The notes below the pieces were generated by a model. That model was not told where the DNA came from and did not search any database. It worked only from the letters and a program-made list of their open reading frames with translations. A stretch of DNA of 64,000 nucleotides. Origin: Pyrobaculum sp. WP30 (GTDB taxonomy: Archaea; Thermoproteota; Thermoprotei; Thermoproteales; Thermoproteaceae). Location: the NCBI GenBank assembly GCA_001189275.1, contig CP012158.1:1178001-1242000 (forward strand), given 5' to 3'. The first letter of the stretch is position 1, and each line of letters starts with the position of its first letter. This document shows, piece by piece, positions 49,047 through 58,621 of this stretch. A program made the position numbers and the translations under genes.

Positions 49047-50498
49047 CTAGCCGCTGATTCCTCTGTAGTACGCAAATTGCCTAGCTTTTTCGTAACACTT
49101 CTCAAGCATTTCCACAGTGTGGACAAGCCTGAATCTTCCATCGACGTAACTTGCTATGTATTCACGCGGCGGCAGTTTGTACTGCCCAGCCGCCACGGCC
49201 TGCACGGCCCTGCCAAGCCCCTCCACGTCCTCAGGCTCCACCAACACGCCGTATCCATCGACCACCTCAGCCAACCCGCCTACTCTCGTGGCAATGACCG
49301 GAGTCCCCAACGCCATTGCCTCGATGGCCGAGATGCCGAAGGGCTCCCACCTAGAGGGCATGACGAGGGCCTTGGCGACGTAGTGAAGCGCCTTATAGAG
49401 CCTCGGCGGCAGTCTGGCGGTAGATAGGGCAACTCGGCCGCCTCTCTCCCAGACGAGTCTCCGCAGATACTCCTCGTAGCCCCAGTCCCCCGCCGGGACG
49501 CCCAAGATCAGCAACCTTGCGTCCGGCGCGTAGTCCAGCGCCCTCACGGCCAAGTCGAAGCCCTTCTGCGGCGTGAGGCGGCCCACGGCGAGAAAAAGCG
49601 CGCCTCGTCTGTCCAGCCCCCCCGCAACGCCCATCCGCTCCACCTCCTCCACGAGCCGCCAGACGTCGCCCTCAGATACGCCCTTCACGTCGTCGAGAGA
49701 CCAATCGGTGGAGTTGTACACCACGCAACTCTTCTCCCGTATCCACCCGCCGTATTTCCGCAGAAGCTCCTCTAAGTAGCCGTAACTCACCGTCGACACG
49801 GCGTCGGCCTCCACAACGCCGAATCTCTCCACGCTCCCCCACCCCTCGTCCCACACCGACCTGTAACCCTCGCGGCGGTGGCAACAAACCCGCCACACCG
49901 GATGCTCCCTATCAGACAGGCCGGCCCACTCGGCGTAGTGCCACGGGAAGCGGTAATCCCAAGAGAGGTGTATGGTGAAGAGGAGCGGGAGCGCGATCCC
50001 CCGCCTCTCGGCCAGGTCCTTCAAGGCGATGCCCGCCGGCACAGTGGGCCAGTCGTTCACGTGGACGAGGTCGGGCATGCCGAAACGCCCGGCAAACGCC
50101 GCGGCCGCCCTCGCCAGCAACGCCGCCTTCTCCTCGGCGTATTCATAAACCCCCCACCTGTCAAACACGTGGCCCGTGGCGTAGTCGAGGCCCTTAAACA
50201 TCACCACCTTAACCCCATCCACGAAGGTCATCTCGGCGCCTAGGCAGTATGGGTAGGCCCTCCCGTCGAGACCCCACCTCTCTCCACACGCCCTGAAGTC
50301 AAGCGGGTAGAGGTCAAAGCCGCGGCTGGGGTCCAGATGCCGCCCGTGGCTTGGCATCAAGACGGTCACGTCGTATCCCCTCTTGGCGAGCCCCACGGCG
50401 TACTGCCGCACCGCCTCGCCGAGGCCGCCCACCTTCACCAACCCCGCCATCTCCATGGAGACTATGAAAACGCGCCTTATCCTCTCCGGGGTATACAT
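49047..50498 (-). CDS. glgA: Glycogen synthase (GT5)
   Basis: 483 residues. N-terminal donor-binding loop EMAGLVKVGGLGEAVRQYAV (K-x-G-G-L), then DLVHVNDWPTVPAGIAL, LLFTIHLSWDYRFPWHY, VGRLTPQKGFDLAVRAL and the C-terminal PSRWEPFGISAIEAMALGTP and IATRVGGLAEVV. It transfers glucose from an NDP-glucose to the growing alpha-1,4 glucan. It lies in a same-strand block with the nucleotidyltransferase downstream and GH57 upstream. Confidence 0.92.
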   Translation of the reverse strand: MYTPERIRRVFIVSMEMAGLVKVGGLGEAVRQYAVGLAKRGYDVTVLMPSHGRHLDPSRGFDLYPLDFRACGERWGLDGRAYPYCLGAEMTFVDGVKVVMFKGLDYATGHVFDRWGVYEYAEEKAALLARAAAAFAGRFGMPDLVHVNDWPTVPAGIALKDLAERRGIALPLLFTIHLSWDYRFPWHYAEWAGLSDREHPVWRVCCHRREGYRSVWDEGWGSVERFGVVEADAVSTVSYGYLEELLRKYGGWIREKSCVVYNSTDWSLDDVKGVSEGDVWRLVEEVERMGVAGGLDRRGALFLAVGRLTPQKGFDLAVRALDYAPDARLLILGVPAGDWGYEEYLRRLVWERGGRVALSTARLPPRLYKALHYVAKALVMPSRWEPFGISAIEAMALGTPVIATRVGGLAEVVDGYGVLVEPEDVEGLGRAVQAVAAGQYKLPPREYIASYVDGRFRLVHTVEMLEKCYEKARQFAYYRGISG

Positions 50499-50526
50499 GG
50501 CTCCTTAGGCCGAGTATGTAAAAAAC

Positions 50527-51906
50527 CTATCGAATAGACAAAGCCCTCTCGGCCTCCGCCGGCGTCAGGAGGAACACGTCGGTCAGCCACCTCAGCAGGT
50601 CCCGTCTGTGGCGCTCCTTAAAACCGGCGTCTACAGCCCGCAGATCCTTCAGCGAACATATCCTGACGCCTCCGCCGTAGAAACACCTCTCGTCGTTGAA
50701 GACGACCCTCTCCGCGGCCTCGGCGCTCCACCTCTCCCTTATGTGGAGGACTAAGGCGTAGAGGGCAGCCGTGTACACGTCGTGGGCCTTGTAGGCGGAG
50801 CCGTAGGGGCTGAAGTAGGAGTGGACCTCCCCGGCGGGGCCCATCTTGGTGGCTTGGTAGTAGAGGTGGTCGCTGGTGGACAGCTCCCGCCACAGCCGCA
50901 GAACCTCGCCGCCGAGGGCCTTGGCGTAGGGGTAGAGCCAAGACAGAAGGGCAAAGGCGTTTCTCTGGAGCTCGTTGCCCAGCCACGCAGAGAGGTCGCG
51001 CTCGTCCGCCCAGCTGATAGTCGCCCAGGGAGGCACGTCGTAGACATCCCTCGGAGGGTGTCTAGAGGCGGCCTCAGACACCGTGGCGAACCTCAGCCTA
51101 GGCCTCTTCGCCACCTCCCTAGGCAACCAGCGCAGAAACTCGTGGATGCCCGACTCAGGCCAGTGGTGTTCTCCAAAGGTTTCGTAGTCGACCGCTATAA
51201 AGACGAGGTCTCCCGGCGTCGCTTCAAGCCATGTGGCGTATTTGTCGGCGGTGAGAGGCCACTGGTCCCACCACCTGGCGCCGAATCTAAAACCAACGTC
51301 GTCGCTTAGGCGGTAGTTCCTCACCAACACCCTGGCGTCGCACCCCCACGCCTTGTACACGTAGTTAGGCGACCTCCACCCCAGCACCCAGTCTACGCCC
51401 TCTGTCAAGACGGTGGAGAAGCCCATGGAGTATAGGAAGCAAGCCACGTCGTTGTTGAAGATGAACTCTGTGTTTTCCGCGGCGCGCGGCTTGTAGCCTA
51501 TGAGCTCCTCCACGGCCTCCACCTGCATCTCCACCTGCTCTCTAAACTCGCCCCGGTCCACGAACCAGGCCAGGCTGTGGAAGTAGGTCTGCGCTGTGAA
51601 CTCCGCCGCTTCTCTAGACGCCAGCTCCCGGAATATCTCCAACACGTCGGGGGCCCACCTTCTGAGCTGCTCCAGCGCCAGCCCACTTACGCTGAAGGTG
51701 ACTTTAAACCCAGGCGTCTCCCGAGCCGCCTCTAGGATTATTTTGGTGGCCCCACGGTACACCCTCTCTACGACTCTTTCAAAAACCGCCTTGTTGAGCT
51801 CCTCGTAGAAGATCTCAAAGTCGACGGGCTTCCTCGGATATACGCGGTAGAGGTCCGGCCGGATGCGGCGCGGCTGATGCACCTCGAAAAACAACACTAC
51901 ATCCAC
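50527..51906 (-). CDS. Glycoside hydrolase family 57
   Basis: 459 residues from GTG 51906. It opens DVVLFFEVHQPRRIRPDLYR, a GH57 start, and includes VLTEGVDWVLGWRSPNYVYK and FIAVDYETFGEHHWPESGIHE (the acidic catalytic region of the barrel), plus RYGSAYKAHDVY-like features near the end. Candidates are alpha-amylase, 4-alpha-glucanotransferase or branching enzyme. The extended frame to 52194 lies over the AOR gene and is rejected; a TATA-like ACTTAAATATAT (51921-51932, minus strand) precedes 51906. Divergent from AOR. Confidence 0.87.
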   Translation of the reverse strand: MDVVLFFEVHQPRRIRPDLYRVYPRKPVDFEIFYEELNKAVFERVVERVYRGATKIILEAARETPGFKVTFSVSGLALEQLRRWAPDVLEIFRELASREAAEFTAQTYFHSLAWFVDRGEFREQVEMQVEAVEELIGYKPRAAENTEFIFNNDVACFLYSMGFSTVLTEGVDWVLGWRSPNYVYKAWGCDARVLVRNYRLSDDVGFRFGARWWDQWPLTADKYATWLEATPGDLVFIAVDYETFGEHHWPESGIHEFLRWLPREVAKRPRLRFATVSEAASRHPPRDVYDVPPWATISWADERDLSAWLGNELQRNAFALLSWLYPYAKALGGEVLRLWRELSTSDHLYYQATKMGPAGEVHSYFSPYGSAYKAHDVYTAALYALVLHIRERWSAEAAERVVFNDERCFYGGGVRICSLKDLRAVDAGFKERHRRDLLRWLTDVFLLTPAEAERALSIR

Positions 51907-51949
51907 ATCCAAACGAAGAGACTTAAATATATCTATATTTGCTAAATAC
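51907..51949. promoter_or_regulatory. Divergent promoter between GH57 and AOR genes
   Basis: The 43-nt interval is A/T-rich (ACTTAAATATATCTATATTTGC, 51921-51942). On the minus strand TATTTAAG serves GH57; on the plus strand TTAAATATAT lies about 23-28 nt before the AOR ATG. Both are leaderless, so sugar-polymer breakdown and aldehyde oxidation may be expressed from one region. Confidence 0.5.
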
Positions 51950-53776
51950 ATGCCTGGTTGGCAAGGCAGGATACTTAGAGTGAATCTCACCAGGAAGAAA
52001 ATAGTTGTGCAAGAGCTCGACGCCGCCGTCGCCAAGGCCTTTATCGGCGGACGCGGACTCGCCGCCAAGATCCTTTGGGATGAATTACCGCCGGGTGTCG
52101 ACCCCCTCTCGCCACATAACAAACTCATGTTCGCCGCCGGTCCTCTCACGGGGTTGCCAGGTCCTAACTTCGGCAAATTGGTAGTGGCGGCCAAGAGCCC
52201 GTTGACGGGAGGCTACGGCGACGGGAACATAGGCAGCTGGGTCGCCGTGAACCTCCGCAAGGCTGGCTACGACGCCCTGGTGGTGGAAGGTAGGGCGGAG
52301 AAGCCCTCTTACATATACGTCGAGGATGGGAAAGTCGAGATTCTAGACGCCAGAGATTTCTGGGGGCTGAACGCTTGGTCTGTTGAGGAGAAGTTGCAGA
52401 AGATACACGGCCGGGACGCCGCCGTGATAACCATTGGGCCGGCTGGAGAGAACTTGGTGCGTTACGCCACGGTTGTTTCCCACAGAGGCCGTTCCGGCGG
52501 GAGGCCTGGCATGGGCGCCGTGATGGGGTCCAAGCTGTTGAAGGCAGTGGTTGTAAAGGGCAAGGGCGAAATACCCATTGCAGATAAGGCCACTTATCAG
52601 AGATTGGCCGTGGAGGCGGTTAAGGAAGGTAGCTCAAGCCCCAGCTACGGCTTCTGGATGAGGCAGGGCACCACCTCAACAATTGAGTGGGCTCAAGAGG
52701 CCAGTGTGTTGCCCACCTATAATTACTCAGAGGGGCAGTTTGAAGAGTTTGCAAAGATAGGCGGCAATATGGTAGAGAAATTCGAGACAGATCTAAAATC
52801 TTGTCCTCTCTGTTTCATGGCCTGTGGCCACTGGGTCCCCGCGGAGTCCGGCTCCGCCGAGGTGGACTACGAGAACTTAGCCATGCTAGGTAGCAACATA
52901 GGCATAGGGGACCTCTATAAGGTGGCTGAGCTGAACCGCATCGCCGACACCATGGGCATAGACACGATTTCGCTCGGCAACGTATTGGGATACGTCATGG
53001 AGGCCAGCGAAAGGGGATACGGCGAGAAGCTAGGCTTCGTGGTAGAGTGGGGCGACTACGAGACGGCTAAGCAACTGACCTACGACATAGCATACAGAAG
53101 GGGGGTCGGCGACTTGCTGGCAGAGGGGGTTAAACGCATCGCCGAGAGAATAGGCGGAGAGGAGTTCGCCATCCACACAAAGGGGCTTGAGGTCAGCGCC
53201 TACGACTGCCACGCGGCGCCTGCCATGGCGCTGGCATACGCCACGTCGCCAATAGGCGCGCATCACAAAGACGCGTGGGTCATCTCCTGGGAGGTCCGCA
53301 CAGACCGCTTCGGCTACACGAGGGAGAAGGCGGCCAAGGTAGTTGAGCTACAGCGCATAAGGGGAGGCTGGTACGAGACCTTCGTGGGTTGCCGCCTCCC
53401 CTGGGTTGAGGTGGGGCTTTCGCTGGATTGGTATCCCAAGCTTTTCAAGGCGGCCACGGGCGTCGGCGCGACGCCGGATTACTTCAACGAGGTCGGCGAC
53501 CGCATATACGCGTTGATTAGGGCTTTTTGGATTAGAGAATATGGCTGGTGGAGCAGGGAGCTGGACATGCCCCCTGCCAAGTGGTTCAAACAGCCGCTCA
53601 CCACAGGGCCGCTTAAGGGAGCCCACCTGGACTACGACGGCTACAACAAGCTACTCGACTACTACTACGAGATTAGGGGCTGGGACAGAAACGGCGTGCC
53701 GACGAGGGAGACCTTGAGGAAGCTGGGTCTCGACTACGTGGTGCCCCAGCTGGAGAGGGTGGTGGAGGTTCACTAA
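51950..53776 (+). CDS. Tungsten aldehyde ferredoxin oxidoreductase (GAPOR candidate)
   Basis: 608 residues. The family features are RILRVNLTRKKIVVQELD, FAAGPLTGLPGPNFGKLVVAAKSPLTG, SHRGRSGGRPGMGAVMGSKLL (pterin binding) and the [4Fe-4S] cysteines at C285-x2-C288-x3-C292 plus C481 (P. furiosus AOR: C288, C291, C295, C494). It oxidises aldehydes with a tungsto-bispterin cofactor and ferredoxin. Its size fits the glyceraldehyde-3-phosphate ferredoxin oxidoreductase characterised in Pyrobaculum aerophilum (about 67 kDa), and the glycogen genes on both sides support that role. The exact substrate is inferred. Confidence 0.9.
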   Translation: MPGWQGRILRVNLTRKKIVVQELDAAVAKAFIGGRGLAAKILWDELPPGVDPLSPHNKLMFAAGPLTGLPGPNFGKLVVAAKSPLTGGYGDGNIGSWVAVNLRKAGYDALVVEGRAEKPSYIYVEDGKVEILDARDFWGLNAWSVEEKLQKIHGRDAAVITIGPAGENLVRYATVVSHRGRSGGRPGMGAVMGSKLLKAVVVKGKGEIPIADKATYQRLAVEAVKEGSSSPSYGFWMRQGTTSTIEWAQEASVLPTYNYSEGQFEEFAKIGGNMVEKFETDLKSCPLCFMACGHWVPAESGSAEVDYENLAMLGSNIGIGDLYKVAELNRIADTMGIDTISLGNVLGYVMEASERGYGEKLGFVVEWGDYETAKQLTYDIAYRRGVGDLLAEGVKRIAERIGGEEFAIHTKGLEVSAYDCHAAPAMALAYATSPIGAHHKDAWVISWEVRTDRFGYTREKAAKVVELQRIRGGWYETFVGCRLPWVEVGLSLDWYPKLFKAATGVGATPDYFNEVGDRIYALIRAFWIREYGWWSRELDMPPAKWFKQPLTTGPLKGAHLDYDGYNKLLDYYYEIRGWDRNGVPTRETLRKLGLDYVVPQLERVVEVH

Positions 53777-53806
53777 CTTTTTAATAGGGGTCTCCTCTCC
53801 GCCTCC

Positions 53807-55261
53807 ATGATTATCTCAATTACGCCTGAGCTCGGCGTCGACTTTCTGAAGAACTTCGCCGGGGGCCTCGGCGTGTTGGAGGCCGACAAGTTCTACGCCG
53901 CGGCGAGACTCGGCGTGTCTTACACCGTCATCACGCTGTTTTACCCCGAGGGCTATGTGAAGTATAGGGAGGAAAACGGAGATCTCATCCCGGCGGCTGA
54001 GCCCAACCCACTTGAGAAACTTGCGAGGGTTGGCGGCGCCGAGTTTACGGTGAGGGGCGATAGGGTGTCCGTCTCCTACTACGTATATAGGCTCAACACG
54101 GCGACTGCGGTGTTTGTGAAGGTGGAGGCGCCGGACTGGGCCGTGAAGGCGACTAGGAGGCTTTACCAGGAGGATACCGAGGCTGACCGCTTCTACAAAT
54201 ACGTGATCTTGGCGAAGGCGGCTGTGGAGTACGTAGAGCGGTTCGTGGGGTGGGAGAGAGTGAAGCATCTAGACTTGCAGGAAGCCTACACGGTCTTGGC
54301 ACTGTTTTTCAAGAGGCATCCCGGGGCCAGGCTTACCATCCACACGCCTGCGCCGTGGGGCCACCCCGCCTTCCACCGGAGGTTTTTCAGAGACGAGTTC
54401 GGCTTCGAGATGGCGATGGAGCCTGTTGTGCTGACGGAGCTGGGGCTCGCCATGGCGGCCGAGGGCGTGGTGGTGTCTAAAAAGATGGTTAAGCTCACGT
54501 GTAACACCTTCCCCCACCACTGCCACAAGATAAGGCCGGTGACCAACGCGGTGGAGGTCCCCCGGTGGGAGCATCCAGGGGTCTCCGGGGTTGGGAGCCC
54601 GGAGGAGCTGAGGAGAGCGCGGGAAGCCGCGAAGGAGGAGGCGCTTAAGGCCTTGGGCGTCGAGGCGCGGGGGAAGGTGGTGATTTCCTGGGCTAGGCGG
54701 CTTACCCACTACAAGAGGCCCCACTTCGTGCTCCAGCTTATGGAGGACGTGAATGGAGATGCCGTGTTTATACTCGGCGGCCGCGCTCATCCCAACGACC
54801 ACTACGGCGTGGAGATGATGAAGAAGTTCAGAGAGGCGGCTGAGTCCATGGAGAACGTGTACTACTTCCCCGACCTAGACGTGGAGACGGCGAGGAGGAT
54901 CGTATGGGCTTCCGACGTCTGGCTCTTCACGCCCTTTAGCGGCTGGGAGGCGTCGGGCACGTCGTTTATGAAGGCCGGCGTCAACGGGGTGCCGTCTGTG
55001 GCGTCGCGCGACGGAGCCGTGACTGAGGTGGTTAAGGACGGCTACAACGGCTGGCTCTTCGGCGAGGACAGAGATAGACTCCTCTCCCTCGACTCGCCCG
55101 ACATCGACCGGCGGGAATACGACGAATTTAGGAAAAAGGTCGAAGAGGCGCTAGACGCCTACCACAGCGGCCGTTACTGGGAGGTGGCATACAACGCGTA
55201 CCGCACTTTTAGAGATCACTTCGCCATGGACCGTCTGTTTAAGGATTACGGCTACCTCTAG
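53807..55261 (+). CDS. Alpha-glucan phosphorylase (GT35-like)
   Basis: 484 residues, shorter than the bacterial and eukaryotic enzymes (about 800). N-terminal FAGGLGVLEADKFYAAARLG, then VVVSKKMVKLTCNTFPHHCH and WARRLTHYKRPHFVLQLM, and the PLP region SGWEASGTSFMKAGVNGVPS with Lys about 389. It phosphorolyses alpha-1,4 glucans to glucose 1-phosphate. It follows AOR by 30 nt and completes the glycogen block. The pattern ASGTSFMKAGVNG replaces the usual ASGTGNMKF, which is worth noting. Confidence 0.83.
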   Translation: MIISITPELGVDFLKNFAGGLGVLEADKFYAAARLGVSYTVITLFYPEGYVKYREENGDLIPAAEPNPLEKLARVGGAEFTVRGDRVSVSYYVYRLNTATAVFVKVEAPDWAVKATRRLYQEDTEADRFYKYVILAKAAVEYVERFVGWERVKHLDLQEAYTVLALFFKRHPGARLTIHTPAPWGHPAFHRRFFRDEFGFEMAMEPVVLTELGLAMAAEGVVVSKKMVKLTCNTFPHHCHKIRPVTNAVEVPRWEHPGVSGVGSPEELRRAREAAKEEALKALGVEARGKVVISWARRLTHYKRPHFVLQLMEDVNGDAVFILGGRAHPNDHYGVEMMKKFREAAESMENVYYFPDLDVETARRIVWASDVWLFTPFSGWEASGTSFMKAGVNGVPSVASRDGAVTEVVKDGYNGWLFGEDRDRLLSLDSPDIDRREYDEFRKKVEEALDAYHSGRYWEVAYNAYRTFRDHFAMDRLFKDYGYL

Positions 55262-55615
55262 TCCCGTAGCCTCGGCCACAGCTTCTCATTGCTTAAATAG
55301 GCAACTCCCTCCTCTCGCAACGCACTATTTTCGTCAAGCAGACTCTTATTTGTTCATCAATCCTGTCAAAGCCTTTGCGGTCTGTCTATTCTTGATTTGT
55401 CCTGTCTATTCTGTCCTCCTGTCAATTTTCGCTCTTACGCCCCCCATGTGGCGCCTAAGTGCAAGAGATAGACTTTCTGTAAAAATCGTCAACTTGTTCC
55501 GTTGCTGTCTTTAAGACGTTGTACATGAAGGAAGTGTTGGCCACAATAGCTAAAGTGTGGTATTTTTGGCGCGAGCCTAGCCTTTGGCAAGCTCGTAGGT
55601 TTTTTAAGAGTCTCT
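55262..55615. other. Intergenic stretch before thiI
   Basis: AT-richer 354 nt with no convincing gene. A direct repeat CTGTCTATTCT occurs at 55382-55392 and 55402-55412. A small hairpin at 55572-55595 (CGAGC/GCTCG with inner GCC-TTT-GGC) lies just before the TATA-like GTTTTTTAAGAG (55598-55609) of thiI. The hairpin could be the end of an upstream transcript or a regulatory structure. Confidence 0.4.
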
Positions 55616-57085
55616 ATGGGGGTTTATGTGGATAGAGTCGTCTTGGTGCGAGTTGGCGAGCTTAGCGTAAAGAGGGGCTGGACTAGGAAGGAGATGGAAC
55701 GGCTACTGCTAAGCGCCATGAGGGAGGCGGCTGAGGAGTGCGGCGGCGCCAAGATTGCTTGGGAGCCCGGCCGGTTTTACGCATGGGGCGATGTAGAGTG
55801 CCTAAAGAGGGTCTTGTCGAGAGTGTTTGGCGTCAAGTCTGTGAGCCCCACCTATCTGGTTAGATTTAGTAATTTAGACGAGGTGGCCGACGCCGCGGCG
55901 AGGCTGTGGGGCGACGTGGTGCGGGGCCGAAGGTTCGCAGTAAGGGTCCATAGATGGGGTATCCACAACTTCACGTCTCTAGACGCCGCCGCTAAGATAG
56001 GCGCGGCGCTCGTCTCCGCAGGCGGGAAGGTGGACCTAGAGCGGCCTGAGGTGGAGCTTTATGTAGAGATAAGGGGGAGGAGGGCTTTCCTCTACACGGA
56101 GGTGTTGGAGGGCCCTGGGGGCCTCCCGCTCGGCTCCGAGGGGAAGGTCCTCGCCTTGGTGTCAGGAGGCATCGACTCGCCCGTGGCGGCGTGGATGATG
56201 ATGCGCCGCGGCGCTCACGTCGACGTCTTTTACTGCAATCTCGGGGGAACCCTTGCCTTGAGGCACGTGTTGGAGGTGATAAAGACGCTTCTGTCTTGGT
56301 CCTACGGCTACAACGCCCGCGTCGCCGTGGCCGACTGCGGCCCCCTCGCCAAGGCCATTAGGAGAGGCATCAGAGAGGAGTTGTGGAATATGGCGTTTAA
56401 GAGGGGGCTCTACCTCGCCGCCGCCGAGGCGGCGCGTGTGGTGAAGGCGGCCGTCCTCGTCACTGGCGAGTCGCTGGGACAAGTCTCCTCGCAGACGCTA
56501 CAGGCACTAGCCGCCGTCGAGAGGGGGCTTGAAATGCCCCTGCTGAGGCCGCTGATAGGCATGGACAAAGACGAAATTGTGAAGCTGGCGCAGAGGATAG
56601 GGACGTACGAACTTTCGACGAGGTTGCCCGAGTACTGCGCGGTGTTCAGCCGGAGGCCTAGGAAGTGGGCGACGAGAGAAGAGGTGGAGGAGATAGACCT
56701 GGCCATACGCGACGCTGTTGAGGAGGTGGTGAAGAGCATAAAGATACTCCGCAAGAGAGAACTCGACGAATACATAAGGTCTTTGACGCCGCCGCAGGAC
56801 CTAGAAATCGGGGAGTTTCTCCCAGACGCGGTGGTGGTAGACTTAAGAGATGAGGAGTCCTACAGGAGGTGGCATCTCCCCGGCGCGGTGAGGGCCAACC
56901 CAGAGGACGTCCTTTCGCTCGTCGACAGAATGGGCCGCGACAAGACCTACGTCTTCTACTGCTACGGCGGGGGGCTCAGCCTCGACGTGGCGGAGAGCCT
57001 CCGCAAACTCGGCATAAAGGCGTATTCGATCAGGCTGTGGCGTACCTCCTCACGAGGTCAGCTAAGGGACAGCACATCACAGTAG
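55616..57085 (+). CDS. thiI: tRNA sulfurtransferase ThiI with C-terminal rhodanese domain
   Basis: 489 residues. A ferredoxin-like/THUMP N-terminus (about 40-160), the PP-loop LALVSGGIDSPVAAWMM (about 180-196), and a rhodanese domain with active-site Cys449 in VFYCYGGGLS. ThiI thiolates tRNA U8 and supplies sulfur to thiamine. TATA-like GTTTTTTAAGAG suggests GTG 55628 (MDRVVLVRVGELS) as a leaderless start instead of ATG 55616. The last 20 residues after KAYSIR do not look like the usual end and another frame (FDQAVAYLLTRSAKG) continues, so a frameshift or deletion may have changed the C-terminus. Confidence 0.9.
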   Translation: MGVYVDRVVLVRVGELSVKRGWTRKEMERLLLSAMREAAEECGGAKIAWEPGRFYAWGDVECLKRVLSRVFGVKSVSPTYLVRFSNLDEVADAAARLWGDVVRGRRFAVRVHRWGIHNFTSLDAAAKIGAALVSAGGKVDLERPEVELYVEIRGRRAFLYTEVLEGPGGLPLGSEGKVLALVSGGIDSPVAAWMMMRRGAHVDVFYCNLGGTLALRHVLEVIKTLLSWSYGYNARVAVADCGPLAKAIRRGIREELWNMAFKRGLYLAAAEAARVVKAAVLVTGESLGQVSSQTLQALAAVERGLEMPLLRPLIGMDKDEIVKLAQRIGTYELSTRLPEYCAVFSRRPRKWATREEVEEIDLAIRDAVEEVVKSIKILRKRELDEYIRSLTPPQDLEIGEFLPDAVVVDLRDEESYRRWHLPGAVRANPEDVLSLVDRMGRDKTYVFYCYGGGLSLDVAESLRKLGIKAYSIRLWRTSSRGQLRDSTSQ

Positions 57086-57488
57086 CCGCGGCGCCCCGGT
57101 TTATAAAGACATCTACGGCGAAGACGCTTGGCGTCTCGGCTCCCGTCTGCAATAATCTCGTCGCGTTCGTTCAAGTCCACCAGGTGGCGCAGGAAGCCGC
57201 TCTTAGTAACGTGGCATACCTCGACAAACACCGCCGCGACGGGAAGCCCCGCGCCTCTCCAGTCTTCAACCTAATAAGTAGCTCATCGACCCTTTAAAAT
57301 CGTAAATCTCTGGAGGGTTTAAGGACTGGAAGAGGTTGGTTTGTAGGTATCCGAACTGTCGTCTGCCCCTCAGCCGCCCTACGTCCTACGGCCTCGTCTC
57401 TGGGCGCCGTAGCCCAGCCCCTCAGTCGGCTCAGTTTATGAAGGCTTCTGCGGCGGGGACTTATATAAACTGGAGATTAGTTCCCGAC

Positions 57489-58433
57489 GTGAATATTTTT
57501 TACGACAGGGGCATATATGTAGAGGGCTCTAAGGTTAGATTCGTGGTTGACCCCACAGGCCCCATTAAGGGCTCTGTGGACTTTGTGCTTGTGACGCACG
57601 GACACAGCGACCACATGTCGCGTTATGTACTGCGGCATAGGGTCGTGGCGACGCGGGAGACGTTTACCGCCATGTCGATACGGCACGGCGGCGTGCCGAC
57701 GAGGCGGATGACGGTGGCCCCTGGCGACGTCGTGGAGGTTGACGGGGCGCAAATCGCCGTGTTTGAGGCGGGGCATATACTGGGTAGCGTGATGTACTTG
57801 GTGGAGGTCGACGGCTTGCAGATTTTGTTCACCGGCGATTTCAACACGGCGGGGACCATCCTGACAGACGCCGCTGAGCCCGTGGAGAGGCCCGACGTAT
57901 TGGTCATGGAGGCGACCTACGGCGACCCGGCGTATGTCTTCCCCAACCGCGCCGAGCTCTACAACGAGCTCCTCGACGTCGTGGAGAAATACGCGGGAGA
58001 CGGGGGCGTCGCCATCGCGGCGTATCCGTTGGGCAAGGCGCAGGAAGTGGCGAAGCTCTTCGGCGCCAGGGCGGGCGCACACGCCTCAGTGGCTAGGTAC
58101 AACAGAGCGTTCGGCATCTCCACCAGCGGAGGCGGCGACGTGATCATAGTCCCGAGCCTCCGGGCGGCGCCGCCTCGCCGCTTCAAGATAGAGGTGAGCG
58201 GGTGGTATGCGGAGGAGGGGCTCAGAAGGAGGGCGGCCGAGGAGGGCGTATACGGCATCCCGCTCAGCGACCACAGCGACTTCCCAAGCCTCGTGGAGTT
58301 CGTCAGAGAGACCTCCCCTAGGCTCGTGTACACCGTGTACGGCTTCTCTGAGAGGCTGTCAAGACACCTCAGACGGCTTGGCTACAGGGCATACACCATA
58401 CCCGGGGCGGCGGGACTTGTGAAATTCTTTTGA
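57489..58433 (+). CDS. MBL-fold RNA-processing exonuclease-like protein
   Basis: 314 residues from GTG 57489. The metallo-beta-lactamase motif VTHGHSDHMSRY (about 38-49) is followed by FEAGHILGSVMYLVEVDGL and FTGDFNTAGT and the last His in PLSDHSDF, the beta-CASP-like set of RNA-processing nucleases, although the family is short. The GTG is 25 nt after TATA-like TTATATAAAC (57461-57470); the longer open frame from 57336 would put that promoter inside the gene. It is related to archaeal mRNA 3'-end processing factors of the CPSF type. Confidence 0.8.
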   Translation: MNIFYDRGIYVEGSKVRFVVDPTGPIKGSVDFVLVTHGHSDHMSRYVLRHRVVATRETFTAMSIRHGGVPTRRMTVAPGDVVEVDGAQIAVFEAGHILGSVMYLVEVDGLQILFTGDFNTAGTILTDAAEPVERPDVLVMEATYGDPAYVFPNRAELYNELLDVVEKYAGDGGVAIAAYPLGKAQEVAKLFGARAGAHASVARYNRAFGISTSGGGDVIIVPSLRAAPPRRFKIEVSGWYAEEGLRRRAAEEGVYGIPLSDHSDFPSLVEFVRETSPRLVYTVYGFSERLSRHLRRLGYRAYTIPGAAGLVKFF

Positions 58434-58441
58434 TAGCTTGA

Positions 58442-58590
58442 ATCAACCTATTCATGGGCATAAAGCCCGAGCCTGACGAGACCAACACGGCCTTGCTGAA
58501 TAACGCAGAGACACAAGCACATGCGTTGGCGCTTGGCAGAATAAGAGGGTTTCTAGGCTGACCCCCGCCTAGAGGGCGAAGCTTTAGTCG
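58442..58590 (+). mobile_element. IS200/IS605 transposase tail and right-end hairpin relic
   Basis: A short frame, INLFMGIKPEPDETNTALLN then HALALGRIRGFLG, ends at TGA 58559-58561, immediately followed by CCCCCGCCTAGAGGGCGAAGCTTT, a hairpin of the IS200/IS605 right-end type. A similar hairpin is at 9423. This is the remnant of an OrfB-type solo transposase. It precedes the C/D sRNA by about 35 nt. Confidence 0.45.
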
Positions 58591-58621
58591 CAAAGAAATT
58601 ATATCACTAGAAAAGAACGGA

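Noticed and set aside
50527-52194. Longer GH57 frame starting at 52194
   Set aside because: The extra part overlaps the AOR gene antisense and places the promoter inside the gene.
55372-55420. Tandem CTGTCTATTCT as a CRISPR remnant
   Set aside because: Only two 11-nt copies, 20 nt apart, with no cas genes or regular spacers.
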